From Sipunculus nudus (lineage: Eukaryota > Annelida > Sipuncula > Golfingiida > Sipunculidae), in NCBI GenBank assembly GCA_026874595.1, contig CM049306.1, positions 107,901,142 to 107,965,141 of the forward strand: a stretch of DNA of 64,000 nucleotides, written 5' to 3'. Below the pieces are notes generated by a model that was not told the origin of the DNA, did no database searches, and saw nothing but the letters and a program-made list of their open reading frames with translations. Below, one piece after another: positions 34,578 to 47,468 of the stretch (positions are counted from its first letter, which is position 1; each line of letters begins with the position of its first letter). Both the position numbers and the translations under genes were made by a program.

Positions 34578-37500
34578 GTAAGTGAATCTATTGCATACGA
34601 ATTCATTAGTAGGCTTTTATTTGGTTTATACAGTGCTTCGGGAATATATGCCGGAGTTTAAGTGATCGGGCGGGTTATCTTGTTATCATTACATAGAGGT
34701 CTTCTTGTCCCTGCACATGGCCACTGATCTGACCATTGTATAAGCTGACCTGACGACTCGTATATCACCGACAGGTGTCTGCTGCCCATAGAGACGTTTA
34801 GTTTGCCCGTTGGTCATCAGATGGCAGCAGGTTATCTCTCACAGTTGAAATCCTCAAGACCAGATTAGTCAATTAATTTAGGCTTCGTCTGTCTTCCTTT
34901 ATTATGTTTGATCGCCGAACAGTGAGAGTTTATGCAGCATAACGCCAGTACTGAGGCGTTTGCCATACCTCTTTCTAAACGTCCCTACTCTCACCACCTT
35001 ACTTTCCTTGGACATTTACTTTGCTTGCATGACAAACTCGCTGTGTGGTTTACTCACTGACAGATTATTGTTCAAGCATGTATACAACCTTGTCCTGCTC
35101 CTTTATAGCAGGAAAAGTCTCATCATGAGGTTACTCTGTGGTGTATAAAGCCCCCTACTTGATATATGATATTACATTATTGCAGATATAAGTTTTATTT
35201 CAGTTCATTTCGAAAACACGAAGCATGTTTGAAGGTAAAAAGACAGGCTAACATCGAATTTTTAATGTGAATGTCATGTAGACAGAGAAAGGACCAGGCA
35301 TACATACATATTAATATATAGGACAAATAAACACATGTCTCCATGTATCATATATACAGTTATATATGTATTGCTCCGTAATGTAATGACATGACGTTAT
35401 ATCATTATTGATATTTATATCGTTCTAGCTGTATCCTTTCCAGATATCTTTACACACAGCTAAAAGTCTATACCGTGGCACACAAATGATTGCCTAGACA
35501 GTCTATTTGTTTTAAATTTCTGCAGGATATGTCCCCATATCCATGATATCCATCACAAACGTAACTTACTGTGACGATAACTGATCCAATAAAACCGTGA
35601 TATGCAGTGGCTGCTAGCAAACAGTTGTGACTCCGGTTGCTATAGGTAACCGGGAATGGGAAAGGGAATTGTATGAAATAAATATTGAACTGAGCGTACT
35701 TTGACTGATTAACTATTCAGCAGTTAAGATTACCTGAACGTATGTCAGTATAATTCAGTTTTATTTATAGGCTTTTCCATGATTCCGCACTTGCTATATA
35801 AATTCTTTCTGTTATTTTGTCAGAATAACAGATTTTTTGTTGATTATCAATAATGTGAATGAACTGACGAATCATTTTTGATTTCTTTCATATTTCAGGC
35901 AGAGAAATTTACACAAGAGCAAATCGCAGGTAGGTGCAGAAAACATTAGTAAATGAATCCCACAACAGGAAAAAAATCTCCAAACACCACTAGACGCAAC
36001 CTAAATGCGACTCGATGTTTTTTCATAGTTAGCTAGAGCCTTTTTCTTCGCAAGTGAACATAATTTGTCAGTATTAGGACTTGCCCAATTGACGCTGGAG
36101 CACGAGCTCAACCGACTGTCTGTCAGGTGGTGGTTTTTAAACAAAAAAAAAAAAAGGGGGAGGGGGGGATGGGCGAATAAAATTTTCTGTTGGCGAATAA
36201 AATTTTCTGTTGGTGAGGACCCAAATAGTATGACACACGGTAACGCTGAAACACATTGAAACAGGAATTGAAAAGGTTCAGTTTTGATGCAAGTTAAAGA
36301 GAAAGCCAAACGTATATGAGTTTTAATTTAGGATTAATATATAATTATGCACCCCATTGGGGAGCTTATTATTTACAGGGTGGGCGTATGCGTCCATATC
36401 CGCGTCCGCACTTTTTAAATGCTTATATCTCCTAAATGCAGGCAGCTATAAATATAATATCATAATTCTGCAAGTAAATGTTTCATTGTGCTGTGACCCT
36501 TGACTTATGCTCTTATGGCTAAGTCAAAGTAGACATGGTCACCGTTTGTCCGTTAGCACGATAGCACCAAGGGTTTAAATTGGACTTTGTTCAAATTTAG
36601 TGGAAGGCATTGCATAATGACTTTCTAACTGATTATCTTTTGGTTGACCTTGACCCATATTAGCGCAACTTATGAGCACTTTGGCGTTTTCACCAAGACT
36701 AAATATGATCAAAAAGATGCTCAAGGTGTATCTTGGGCATACTGTCAAATATTCTTGTATAGAAATATTGCATCATACTAATTCTACATGGATTACTGAA
36801 ATTAGGTCACTCTGACGTAATTTAGCCATAAAATTAGGCCAGACAGCGTGCTTATATAAATGCTATTGGCCATTTTATTATTCATCAGAATTGGACCAAA
36901 CCGTGCATTATTCATCAGTATGAGTAATAATAACCATTATGCTTATGACCTTTACACATGCTCTCAAGGTCAAGTCGCAGAAGACTATAGGCATCCTTTG
37001 TCTGTTAGCTCAATAGCATCAAGGGTTTTGATTGGATTTTGTTCTAATTTACTGGAAGGCATTGACTAATGAATCTACCGACCTGATCAACTTTTGGTTG
37101 ACCTTGACCAATATTTGTTCAATTATTAGCACTTTTGCATTTTCAACAATGACTGTATCATCAAAAAGTGGTTTTAGACGTGTCTTGATATGATTTCCTG
37201 AAATTATTTTACCATTGGGCGCTTCATGTATTTGCATGCAAGTACAGTTTTATCTAGTTAAGTTGCGTTCTTTCCATATATTGTTACAGCTTATATAAGA
37301 TTAATACAAGATCAGTATTCCTGGTTACTCGCTTTGATATTATTAACGATTTCTTCCCGCCCGCCAGGCACTTGTTCCCAGAACTATAAAAAATTGCAAG
37401 TAATATATCAAAATATGACATATAGTTTTCATGAAAGGCACCGGTCGTTAGTTCAAGGAAATCTTTCTCTGTTGAAAGTCTCCGTACAAGAATGTACTTG

Positions 37501-40256
37501 ATTTTCTACTGCTTCCTTCACCCAAAAGCGTCTTATGGCATTCCCGCCAACCATGCAGCTTATTTCTTAGCTTAAGTATATATACAGGTCCTTGCTTTGT
37601 GGTCTGTACTTCTTTTCATTTTACTAACTCACTAAATAATCCTATCGACATCGAGATTTAAAGTACTAAAGACTAGGCAAATGCTTTCTGATTAAAGCCA
37701 TTTCATTTTAGTACAGACTATATAAGTGGTCAGTGAATGTTAACCAGCTCTTCTCATAATTCCACATAGCCCCAGTAGATGTCACCCCAGTCGACACTAT
37801 CGAGCCAACATGATGCGATACTAACAATACATTTTTTTGGACATATAATAATATACAGCATTACTAAAGCGCCTTATTCATATTCTAAATACATGCTCTG
37901 TTGCCATGTACAATAAATTAAATGTATCTACATATCCAACAAGAAGATATACCATCAATTAAAATAAAATTGTTAAAAAATATAAAACTTTAAAAGTTAA
38001 AAGCGAAAAATGAGAGTTCATCTCTGATGACTAGGAAGTCTATTCCATAATATTGGAGCTGCAGTTCTAAAGGACCTGTTTCCGTATGTAATCTTCCTTG
38101 ACTTTGGAACTGTTGACTCTACATAAGAAGCTGATTTTAGAGCTTATGCTGCATGCCGCTCGACTAGTATACGCTGGTGCAAGTGCATGAAGTGATTTAA
38201 GTATATAATAAAACGTTATATTGCCAATGAAGGCCAATAAGAAAAGGCTTTATGTGATTTCGCCGTCAGGTTTTTTGTGACAAGTCGAGCTTTTGCTTGC
38301 GCTGGTGCCTTTCAGTTAAATATTTGGTTTTGCATAAAACAGAATATTTGCATTACCATAGATTAAACTAAAGTTCTGCAAGCATCATTCGTTATATATT
38401 GTCTTATCTTTCTAATTCTGCGTATCATATGGCAGCTGTACCTTGTTACTGCATTTACCTGTTTCTCCATAGATAAGGAATTATCTTAAAGAACACCCAA
38501 ATGTTTAACATGACTAAGATGGAGCGAATGTGACATTTTTCATGGATATGCTGCAGGCCTTTAATGAAAGAACCCGAGTTTTCGGGTGAATTATTATGAT
38601 TTAGCATCAGCATATTGGAACTCATCCAACCTTTTACTTCTGAAACACAAGCAGCAAGTTTGCATTCTATTGAAAACCAGTCCAACTTAGTTTTATGATG
38701 ACTATATATGCCTGGGTGTCATCGGTGTAAATATGAAGGTATATATCATGCTTTTTGGATTATATATCCGGCTGGCTTTGAGTACATGCAGTATAACTTT
38801 GACCCGAGCACTAACCCCTGAGGCACGCCAAATTGTAAGGTTGAGCCACTGGAAATAGTGCTACCAATGGTCAAGCATTGCACTCTGTTTACTTAATATG
38901 ATTGTAATCACTTCAAAGCACAGGAATGTATGCAAAATGAGTATTGAAGACACTGAAGTAAGACACTGTGATCTAAAGTATCAAATGCTGCTGATAGGTC
39001 CAGTAATATCACTACAGTCATGGAACCTACATCTAATGCCTAAATTATGTCTGTCTGAAATTTAAGAAGAGCAGTCTTAGTTGAATGGTCCCTGCTATAT
39101 GCTGACTGATATTTATCATGGAGGTAATTCCTGGTTAGGTGAACGTCTTCTTGACTTTAACTAAAGGAGCATATAGCGACATCTGGCGTCTATTATCTAA
39201 AGATAATACCTTGAACCTTTTAAGAAAATAGACCGGTAAACGCCATTCACCGCATATATCAAAGTTTATAACATTTAGGTAACGGCCAAAATAATCCAAA
39301 CACATTTAACAAGTACATCTGGAGGCAGGTCAGATGAACCAGAGGTTTGCAAAGGGCTTTTTGCAGCTACTGACCTTTCATATTCTGCATATATGCAGCC
39401 AACCACCCTAGGTTACACGAGTTTTCCATTTGTCAACATTTCTGTGTTTACCAACACCTTGTAGATAGACAAGCTCATATTTCCATTACAGAGGGGTTAT
39501 AAGAACTTTCTTGACAGAATTAACTTACAGTGTTCTAACATGCACCCACAGTCAGCCAGAAATTATACGACTTCTACAAATAAGCTTTAATAATAAGCTT
39601 TAAATGGCTTCATATGCATTCCATATGTATCAGGAATATGATAAACAATTAATACAGATCTGCATTTAAAATGATATAGTTAATCATAGATTCTGTCTAG
39701 AGTGGTGATTAATTTACTACCTGAATTAGTACTGGGTGAAAGTGAGGACGGATCCCGGTTTTTAACATTTTCCCAGTTTGGAGCCAAATTGCACATGTAT
39801 TATGTATTTAATGTATAATTTTCTGATTTTCAGTGTTTGTAGCCGCTCTCATGAAAGATGCGACCCGGAATGAGACGACCAGGCAGGGTCTGACCGCCGC
39901 TTTATAACTCCTCGCCTGTACGTTAAACTAATCGTAATGATAGGAGGTGACGCGGCCAATCAGCCAGCTCACTCATGCTGCCTGACTTCCTTATTTAGAA
40001 ATCCCTCTGGGGCATTGTGGGTCCGCATTTAGCTGGCCAAGCGGCTAATATATTCTACTTGCGTTACCCCCTCAGGGTTGTGTTAAAGCGAACAAGGAGG
40101 AGTACAAAATCGAAATTATCTTCCTTGGGCTCATCTTTATACGCTGACAGCCTTTGGTTTACTTTATTTGTACTGTAAACAGACAATGAAGCCTAGCCCG
40201 GCTATAAAGTGGCGGAGCCTGGGGGATTAATCTACATACTGACATACGTGTATGTC

Positions 40257-40307
<51 letters not shown>

Positions 40308-41369
40308 ATATATATGTATATATATTAATTGTAGTTAGTCTTTAAATTCGCAATTAGTGAAAGCAGGTCCGTGAACGTGAATATGATATATTTCTTTGGC
40401 TTCTGCTATGCATGTCTTTAATATTCTACCATTGTTAAATTTCCTTTATACACTGCCCGTTAAAAAACTCATCAAAACATTTCGACAAAATAGTAAGTCT
40501 TTATGAGTGAACATATAAGTTTTTCTTGAAACATAATACACTGTACTTAACTGACATGGCCATAAATCAAGCTTCAAATATTTCTAACAGCATAATGGAA
40601 AATTAAATGTTAAGACACCATATTCACTTATATGGTCAGCCAACTATATGATATATTCTTCCATAATAGATATCTCTTAATAACAGTGCTAGACCAATTG
40701 ACACCTTTTTAAAGTGTTTTGATCAGCCTTGCAACAGATTCGAATGTGTTGAAATTGACGTGATACACCCCTGTTCTCATTCTAAAATGTCTAGTTTGTG
40801 TTGATCGCCATATAACGCTGTCAGTTCATTTAACACACACACACACTCTTCCAATTTTCACGAATTTGGAGCCGAATCGCCACGAACCAACACCATAGTA
40901 ATTCGTATATGGAAATCGTAGGGTTGTCGTAGATTATGTCTTGAACATTAAGCAATGTTCGTAGCAAAGTCTTGAGCACCTAGAATTTGTGGCGCTATTT
41001 TTGGAAAGTTAAAAAAATAAGTTTTGATGTCACATATCGTAGCGAAGTCGTATCAGTGTTTTGGCAAGTCTTGTAAAAAGACCTCATAGTTCGAGGTCAT
41101 TCATGATGTGAAACTGTGTCACGAATGGTCACAAATGACCACGATCTTAACACGACTTCAACACGACTACAATACAACTGAAACAAGAACCATCCACTTT
41201 AGAAAGGGTCACGATCATAAAAAGTCAGACAAAGCGAAAGAACAATGACATCAGCGCTGGAGGTGATCCACCCTCCCGGTCCGAACATGCGTCCAAATCA
41301 CAGAAATTCTATCCTCTGTCCGAGGCAGTGGCGTCAATTTTTCTTCCAGGGTGAGGGGGATGACTTTGT

Positions 41370-41414
<45 letters not shown>

Positions 41415-44400
41415 TACTTTTTCAGCGTCTCTGAGTGACATATTCAACTATATATATATATATATATGATTATTATATATATTTATATATTTATACATAT
41501 ATATATATATATACTTATATTTCAAATAATTATATTATTATAATAAAAATAAGTTTTGTGAATTCTAAGCAAGGTTTAGATATAACATTTTTTAGAAAAT
41601 GGATTCAAAGTTTTTTATTCAAAGTTTTTTTATTCTATTTATTAATATATTTCATTTGCAATATTATAATATTATTCCCTGAAAAGTGGGGGGGGGGGGA
41701 TGATTACATTGGCCATCCCCCCCTTGCCAAAAAGTGGGGGGTATATACCCCAGGGGTATACCCCCCATCTCCCCCCCCCCCCCCCTATATTGACGCCCCT
41801 AGCTGGTCCGAGGCCTAAGTTGACCTTCGTACATCAGTTATTCGGAGACAGAGTCCGAATAAAACAATATTATGTTTTCCTATTTTCCATCCAAATATAT
41901 CTCCAAATCGCTGCCTATTTATAACACAGTCTCCATGTGATCAAAAGTACCATTGAAGTAAACATACAGACATTTTATTGGCCACGAGTGCCCACGATTT
42001 CAACATCGTGGCGATTAGGCGACATATTCTTGAAAGTTGGAACGGGATTTACTCCGACAAAAAAATACTGTACAAAACTCTCGGATGCGCACACACATTC
42101 AGTCTCACACCATATAGTGTGTGTATGTGCACGTGTCTGTATGCAAGAGTAAAACTCTGTGCACGTTCTTCCGTTTTTTCGGCAACGACAATTCGGTTAC
42201 GAAAATGCGGCAACGACAAGAATAATCGGTCATATGAAATTTCATTAGAGTGTTCACATGCGCACAGCATGACAACGGCGATGCGATACGACTATCTGGC
42301 AATTTTTCGAATCGGTCTGTTAGCGATATTTTTTCCGTTGTCGGACATAATCGCACGGCGCCACTCTCATAAATTGACCTTACTACTATCATGCATTGCT
42401 ATCCTTTGTCATTTAGCTGCCCTGAAAAAGCGACGTATCGGCTAAAAGCGTAAATAGATTAGGGTAGAGAACTAGACACACGATAATATAACCTAATTCA
42501 TTCTTAGTTTTCATAAGGTGTATGAATATTCATAAGGTGGATGAATAACTTGGTGAATAAATTGGACCCAGAATAACCTTAACTTCTTCTTCTTATCGGC
42601 ATGGTAATTCAACTCAAAGACATTATTTAGAAGGATTTCATCGCCCTGGAGGTTCATCGTATTGAACAAAACACGTGCGATTTTTTCCTCAGATTATAGA
42701 CTTTGCCGGGATTATGTGTATACACTCAAAACGCATTGTCGTTGTCGTCATCGCTGCCGATGACGTTGCTGTTACTGGATACATCAACCTTTGTTTTTAC
42801 CAAATATCATTTTGTTGTTTCTGTCTTCCAACTATCACTTGCAGTTTATCTTTTTACAGAATATAAAGAAGCGTTCGCGCTTTTTGACAAGAACGGAGAT
42901 GGTTGTATCACGACAGTGGAGCTCGGGACGGTGATCCGATCCCTTGGGAAGAACCCGACAGAGCAGGATCTCGCCGAGATGATTCAAGAGGTGGACACGA
43001 ACAGTGAGTCGATAAGTAGTCACGTGATTACCTTCAGTGACGTCATGTCATTAAAAAATCAGGGCTAAATAAAAAGGTTTAGATCTTATAGGGGGTGCTG
43101 TCGTGATTATACAATTAACGCTGAGTGATAAGTTGATCACGTCATTTCCATCAGTGACGTAATGAAGTAAAGACACAGGGCTGAATATCAATGTTAAGAG
43201 TATATCATATATTTTTAAATACTTATTATCATTCAAATAAGGCCAAAAGTCCATAAGAGCTGTTTTGATCATATTTTGAATAAATTGTCTAAATCTAACT
43301 TTGTAATAAAGGAAACTAACATATGTATGTTTTACTATTTCATGGAAATAAGTTATACTAGAGGTTTTGGGATGATAACATTTTACATTTATGGTTTTAC
43401 TTTGACGTAGAATATCCAGGGAAGGGATGAACAATCGATAAAATAGTTCAGTAACGTAGCCTCAGACGTTTTTTGTATATCGTAAAATGATTTATGTATA
43501 TGTGGGTTAGACCTTATCATGCTGATCTTCTTATACAGGCAGTTCCATTATTGTGAATCTGTTTTGTTGATTGATTCATGTTTATATCCACGAATAATGA
43601 ACTTGGCCGACAGACAACACTATCCATTAATTTAAACAAGTCTCTCTAGCTTACCTCAGAGAGTTGTCATCGTGTCTTAAGTACAGTTGGTGAAGGCTTG
43701 GTTCTTCCTCATTTCGTGTACATAAAACCTGGGATCAAAAGTTCTTTAAAAAAAGGGTTGCCAAGTCCCATGAATCTAGCTTTTTAGTACAAGAAGTTGA
43801 AAATGTCTCAGTATGGATAACTTACGTATTCTCAGTCCAGTTAACTTTTTCATTCTGACGGCTTATTTTTATTTTTCTCTATTTTTTTTCAAAATTATAT
43901 ACTTGTCAATTAAAAGCCAGTTAATCGCGCCTTTTATCAAAATGTACGTCCCCCAATAAAATTGCTGTTATACCTAAGGTGCTAATTTTTCTGAGTAATA
44001 TATCCCTCATAAACTAAATTAACTACAAAACGTATATAAATGTACACAGCAAATAATAGGAGTGCTCCGCTTCAATAATACTTCCATGCCCATGCATAGA
44101 CAGACATGACTGGTAAAGTCGACAAAATTGACCATAGGCAGGGAATCTGACAGCCTTCGATAACACACACACACATTTACGTATATACACGGACACACAC
44201 ACACACACATTCTTCCATTCTTTGTCTATTAGTGAATTGCCTGCATGGATTTAAAACTCAGTATGAACGTTTTCAAGGTCCAGTGAGGGTAGTTGGTTGT
44301 ATCCTCAAATCATTCAGTTTACGATCATATCAGTATGTCAGGGGCGGATCCATGAACGGTGGCCTTTTTATTCTCTGATTTATAAGACGAACCCCCATGC

Positions 44401-47273
44401 CATTCCCGATCAGCCCTCTGCACTCTGACCTGACATGCAAATCAGTGGTGAAAGGTTAATGATAATTTTTACCTTACGTGAAAACCAGCCGCCGCTGCCA
44501 GATTTCTCCGTGGCTCTGGTGTCTGGCCTTCTGACAGCCGGTGACTGCAGCACAAACACTTTCTCTTGTGGAATTTTCAGTCTGTCGGGGCCCCGTACAT
44601 CAAGCGTGTTTTCCATGACGATGGGCTGAGACAGACTGAATGCCACACTTAGGTGGCTAGTCAAAATGGCGGGAGCCCTTTAATAAGGAGATGGCATAAG
44701 AGCGGCAAGCCAAATGGCATTAGCCCAACAACCTGTCCCATCGGCGCGTGTATGATACAAGCTACTAACTGGATCCTGGCCCTCTATTAGACAGACGCGC
44801 CAAATGGTAAACTCTCACGGCTGCGTGTCAATAGGATTTGTTCCAAGTTGACTGGCTTCTACATGTATTTCTGTGGGACTGGTGGACGTGCTGTCAGGGC
44901 TTATTTATTAGCCCGTGGCCAGGCCTGGTTAAGCCGCTCGGAAGCCCACGCCCCAGTGCTGAACCTTGTTTAATCTTAAAGGTCTTTTCGCGAGACCTCC
45001 AATTGGCATTTTGGTAAACATACTTCAAAAATAAAAAAAACATACTTTGTCGGTTTACAGCCGTATTTTCCGCGAGAAATTTGAATTATTATCTTCTTAT
45101 AGTATTCCAGTTGTATGAAAATTAAGAGGATTTACGGAGAAACCTTCATCTTCAGAATCCATTATAAAAAGCAGCCCTGTATAATATCTGGGTTAACAGT
45201 GATGCTTTCCAACGGTATCAGGTCCCACTATATGGCGCCAAGCATGGGCACGGAGTCATCAACCCTGTTTATCTTTCTAGTTAAGAATCAATTTCAAGTT
45301 CAAAATTTCATTTTAAAAACACATTCTGGACCTTGTGTAGGTTTTGTTTATTTATGGGCACTATCCTGTGATTTTTTTAAAATTATGTTTTAAAGAAAAC
45401 AACCAAGATGTAGCAAGCATGAGTTATTGTATACTTAATTAGTGTATATGTGTACTGTTTTACCAACGAAATGCTGATCATACTTTTTATTATGGTTATG
45501 TTATGCTCAGGCAAGGCATTTTTGTAGCTACGATAATCTGATCTGAAGTGCGCAACATCATTACAAGGGTTTTTGTTCACACTCTTAGGTTCCTTCCGGG
45601 CCCATTTTATTGATTATCCATGGGTTCAGGTTGTGCTGTTGAAGTTATTACCCTTACCTGAAGAACTTTTAATCAAGGGATTTCAAAGTATACATTCTTC
45701 AGATTATTTATGGACCATCGCAATTTATGGAAAACCTCTTGACAGAATATTTCATGAAGAACCATAAATAGGTTTTACCTGGAACTCCCTGGTTCCAGTG
45801 TCCAATTTCTCCGGAGGACTTCATTTCTGTATTGCCCTTTTCTTACTTGGACTGTAAATGTATTTCCGGCACCAAGACCGAGTAAACGCCAGTTCTATGA
45901 ATTTATTTGTTTGCAGACGTGCTGTCGTCCACATCTGATGATATGCTGAACATGTTCTATACTGTTCTCATGGTTTTCAATAGTGTGTATGCACATATAA
46001 CTTTTATTATTTACGTGTACCATGTGCTCATGTAGTTATTTATGAAAGTTGACCATTAAGCAAAATTTATTGAAATTATTTGTGCTATGCCGATTGTTGT
46101 CCTTACTGAAAAGTTTCTCTATTGCTTAAACTCTAGCTGCACCATATATTTTGCAATTATATTATAATTTCGGTGGTATGTTATATATTATTCTCTTTCG
46201 AGTATAAATTCTGTTTTCTGTTGCAGAAAATGGAACCGTTGACTTCCCGGAGTTTCTGGTCATGATGTCCAAACAGAAAGGGAAACCGGATTCTCAGTCT
46301 GACATCAAGGAAGCCTTTAAGATGTTTGATCGTGACGGGAACGGGTTCATCAGCGCGGCCGAGTTACGTCATATAATGACGAGTCTGGGCGAGCGGCTGA
46401 CGGACGACGAGGTGGACGATATGATCAGGGCCGCGGACACTAACAACGACGGACAGATTAATTACGATGGTGAATAACTAACAAACGCTTCCTCCACTTC
46501 CACAGCCGAATGATTTATTAACATGTATTTTCAACTCCTCCATGTCACCTTGTCAATATATTGGTTTGTGTGGTATCCGTTTACAAAGGGTTGGGTGATA
46601 AGCTTAAGACAGTTATTTCGAGCAGAACATACAAAAAAAGATGGTCGATGTGGTCCCATTCTCGTCCTTTCTCGTTCTTTCTTTTGAATTATGTTATTGA
46701 TGGTAAGTGGCACTAGTTCAAACAACGTTGCAGTCATTTTAAATTCATAAGTTTAGAGAATTTACAAAAAATGGCTTTGCTTTATGGTATTTTGTTTAAT
46801 TTACGAAGTGTTGTAATATTTGTATCTCCCCCTCTTGTTGGTATCAATGTCCAACATGAGACCTAGAAAAGAAAAGCCATGTCCTAACATATATTAAATC
46901 TCCATCTTAATTTTGAGGTGAACAACATAACCCTATTAAGCGCTGAGCCGACATTTTAAAAACCAGGTCCCTTGCCGTGTATGATCTGCCTTGCTGGGCG
47001 CAAGAGACCGTATGTACACCTACATCCCTCTTCCTATATAAGTTACTGATATTATCAGTCCTCTTAAGAAGCGTCTCGAATATTGTAAACCTTTTTCTGT
47101 CGTTACTTCCAAGAGATCTGTTCCACCGATGTACTTTTCTTGTGATCGGTGTGAGAGGTCATAAACATGTATCTTGAAGTATTTGGCTGCATGTTTTGTC
47201 CTGATAGTGCGTTATAATTTACTCTTGTTTTTTCTTGTTTGTAGAATTCTGCAAGATGATGTTCTCAAAGTGA
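34575..47273 (+). CDS. Calmodulin-like protein, 149 residues (gene C)
   Basis: Five plus-strand exons (34575-34577, 35899-35929, 42860-43003, 46227-46469, 47245-47273) join to 450 bases, 149 residues plus stop. The start is M then [16 protein letters not shown], close to calmodulin. The loops are [36 protein letters not shown] and [12 protein letters not shown]. Loops 1, 2 and 4 carry Asn or Lys at positions where most calmodulins have Asp or Gly, but every loop keeps D at 1 and E at 12. EF-hand 3 ([12 protein letters not shown]) is identical in style to calmodulin, and [13 protein letters not shown] has Arg at the trimethyl-Lys site. The linker [12 protein letters not shown] is unlike calmodulin, and the tail is FCKMMFSK. 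A poly(A) signal AATAAA lies at 47463-47468. The product is probably a calcium sensor that has diverged after duplication from gene B or a common parent. Confidence 0.92.
35899..35929 (+). CDS. Gene C exon, 31 bases
   Basis: Acceptor catatttcag and donor GTAGGT. Encodes [10 protein letters not shown] and the first base of the next codon. Confidence 0.93.
36351..37240 (+). repeat. Interspersed repeat, copy 2
   Basis: Begins ACCCCATTGGGGAGCTTATT and matches, in opposite orientation, the repeat at 25258-25925. It contains two related halves about 450 bases apart: GTTAGCACGATAGCACCAAG at 36553 and GTTAGCTCAATAGCATCAAG at 37003, each followed by a GTGGAAGGCATTG-like word and TTTTGGTTGACCTTGACC. 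No coding seen. It lies in gene C's second intron. Confidence 0.78.
38020..39150 (-). pseudogene. Degenerate LINE reverse transcriptase fragment
   Basis: On the minus strand [15 protein letters not shown] (38832-38786) is the palm block, [20 protein letters not shown] (about 38660-38600) is the segment after the YADD box, and [19 protein letters not shown] with [15 protein letters not shown] (38140-38030) is the usual LINE C-terminal end. Stops and frame changes lie between. It sits antisense in gene C's second intron. Confidence 0.78.
39834..39907 (+). pseudogene. Orphan last-exon-like piece inside gene C intron
   Basis: Acceptor ttctgattttcag is followed by TG TTT GTA GCC GCT CTC ATG AAA GAT and stays open to TAA at 39905-39907. 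In the phase shared by this gene family it reads (x)[19 protein letters not shown], resembling the EFVxMM tail encoded by calmodulin last exons but with Val in place of the loop Glu if the preceding base is G. Joined to the 31-base exon of gene C it would also give a short open product. It could be a relic of a lost paralogue, an alternative terminal exon, or chance. Confidence 0.35.
40259..40305. repeat. (TA)n microsatellite
   Basis: About 23 TA units, followed by TATA-rich sequence. Confidence 0.95.
41326..41805. mobile_element. Small hAT-like inverted-repeat element (MITE)
   Basis: GTCCGAGG lies at 41318-41325 and again at 41806-41813, an 8-base target duplication. The ends are inverted: CAGTGGCGTCAAT on the left and, read inward from the right, CAGCTAGGGGCGTCAAT. 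The inside is AT repeats plus G and C runs, with no transposase. Length and duplication fit a nonautonomous hAT element. It lies in gene C's second intron, 1 kb before the 144-base exon. Confidence 0.82.
42860..43003 (+). CDS. Gene C exon, EF-hand 1 and first half of EF-hand 2
   Basis: 144 bases, acceptor tttttacag and donor GTGAGT. Encodes [14 protein letters not shown] to IQEVDTN. Confidence 0.95.
43004..46226. other. Gene C intron 3
   Basis: No recognisable element or exon. It holds short CA repeats near 44163-44210. The sequence at 44341 (CAGGGGCGGATCCA) resembles a transposon end, but no partner end was found. Confidence 0.4.
46227..46469 (+). CDS. Gene C exon, EF-hands 2 to 4
   Basis: 243 bases, acceptor tctgttgcag and donor GTGAAT. 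Encodes the rest of loop 2 (NGTVDFPEF), EF-hand 3 and EF-hand 4 to QINYD. Confidence 0.95.
47245..47273 (+). CDS. Gene C last coding exon
   Basis: Acceptor ttgtttgtag, then [38 protein letters not shown] and stop, in phase with the previous exon. Confidence 0.92.
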
Positions 47274-47462
47274 AGTGTCATAACGCGGGGATGGAGCCTG
47301 GCCTCAGGGTACGACTGATGCAGGGTTATTGACAGACGATGGTCCCACTTGGAAATGTCTCCAACATAATATGTCATAATTCATAGCTTGGCACGTCATT
47401 TTGTATTATTATCATTATTATTCGATTATTTCATCAGCTGGATTCGATGCATCTATAATGTG

Positions 47463-47468
47463 AATAAA
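47463..47468 (+). terminator. Poly(A) signal candidate of gene C
   Basis: AATAAA 190 bases after the stop codon, within a plausible 3' UTR. Confidence 0.45.

Noticed and set aside
41978-42445. 155-codon plus-strand frame before gene C's 144-base exon
   Set aside because: Sequence is repetitive and His/Arg/Cys-scattered, and no domain or splice link to gene C was found.
44341-44354. CAGGGGCGGATCCA as a transposon end
   Set aside because: No matching inverted end or target duplication was found nearby.
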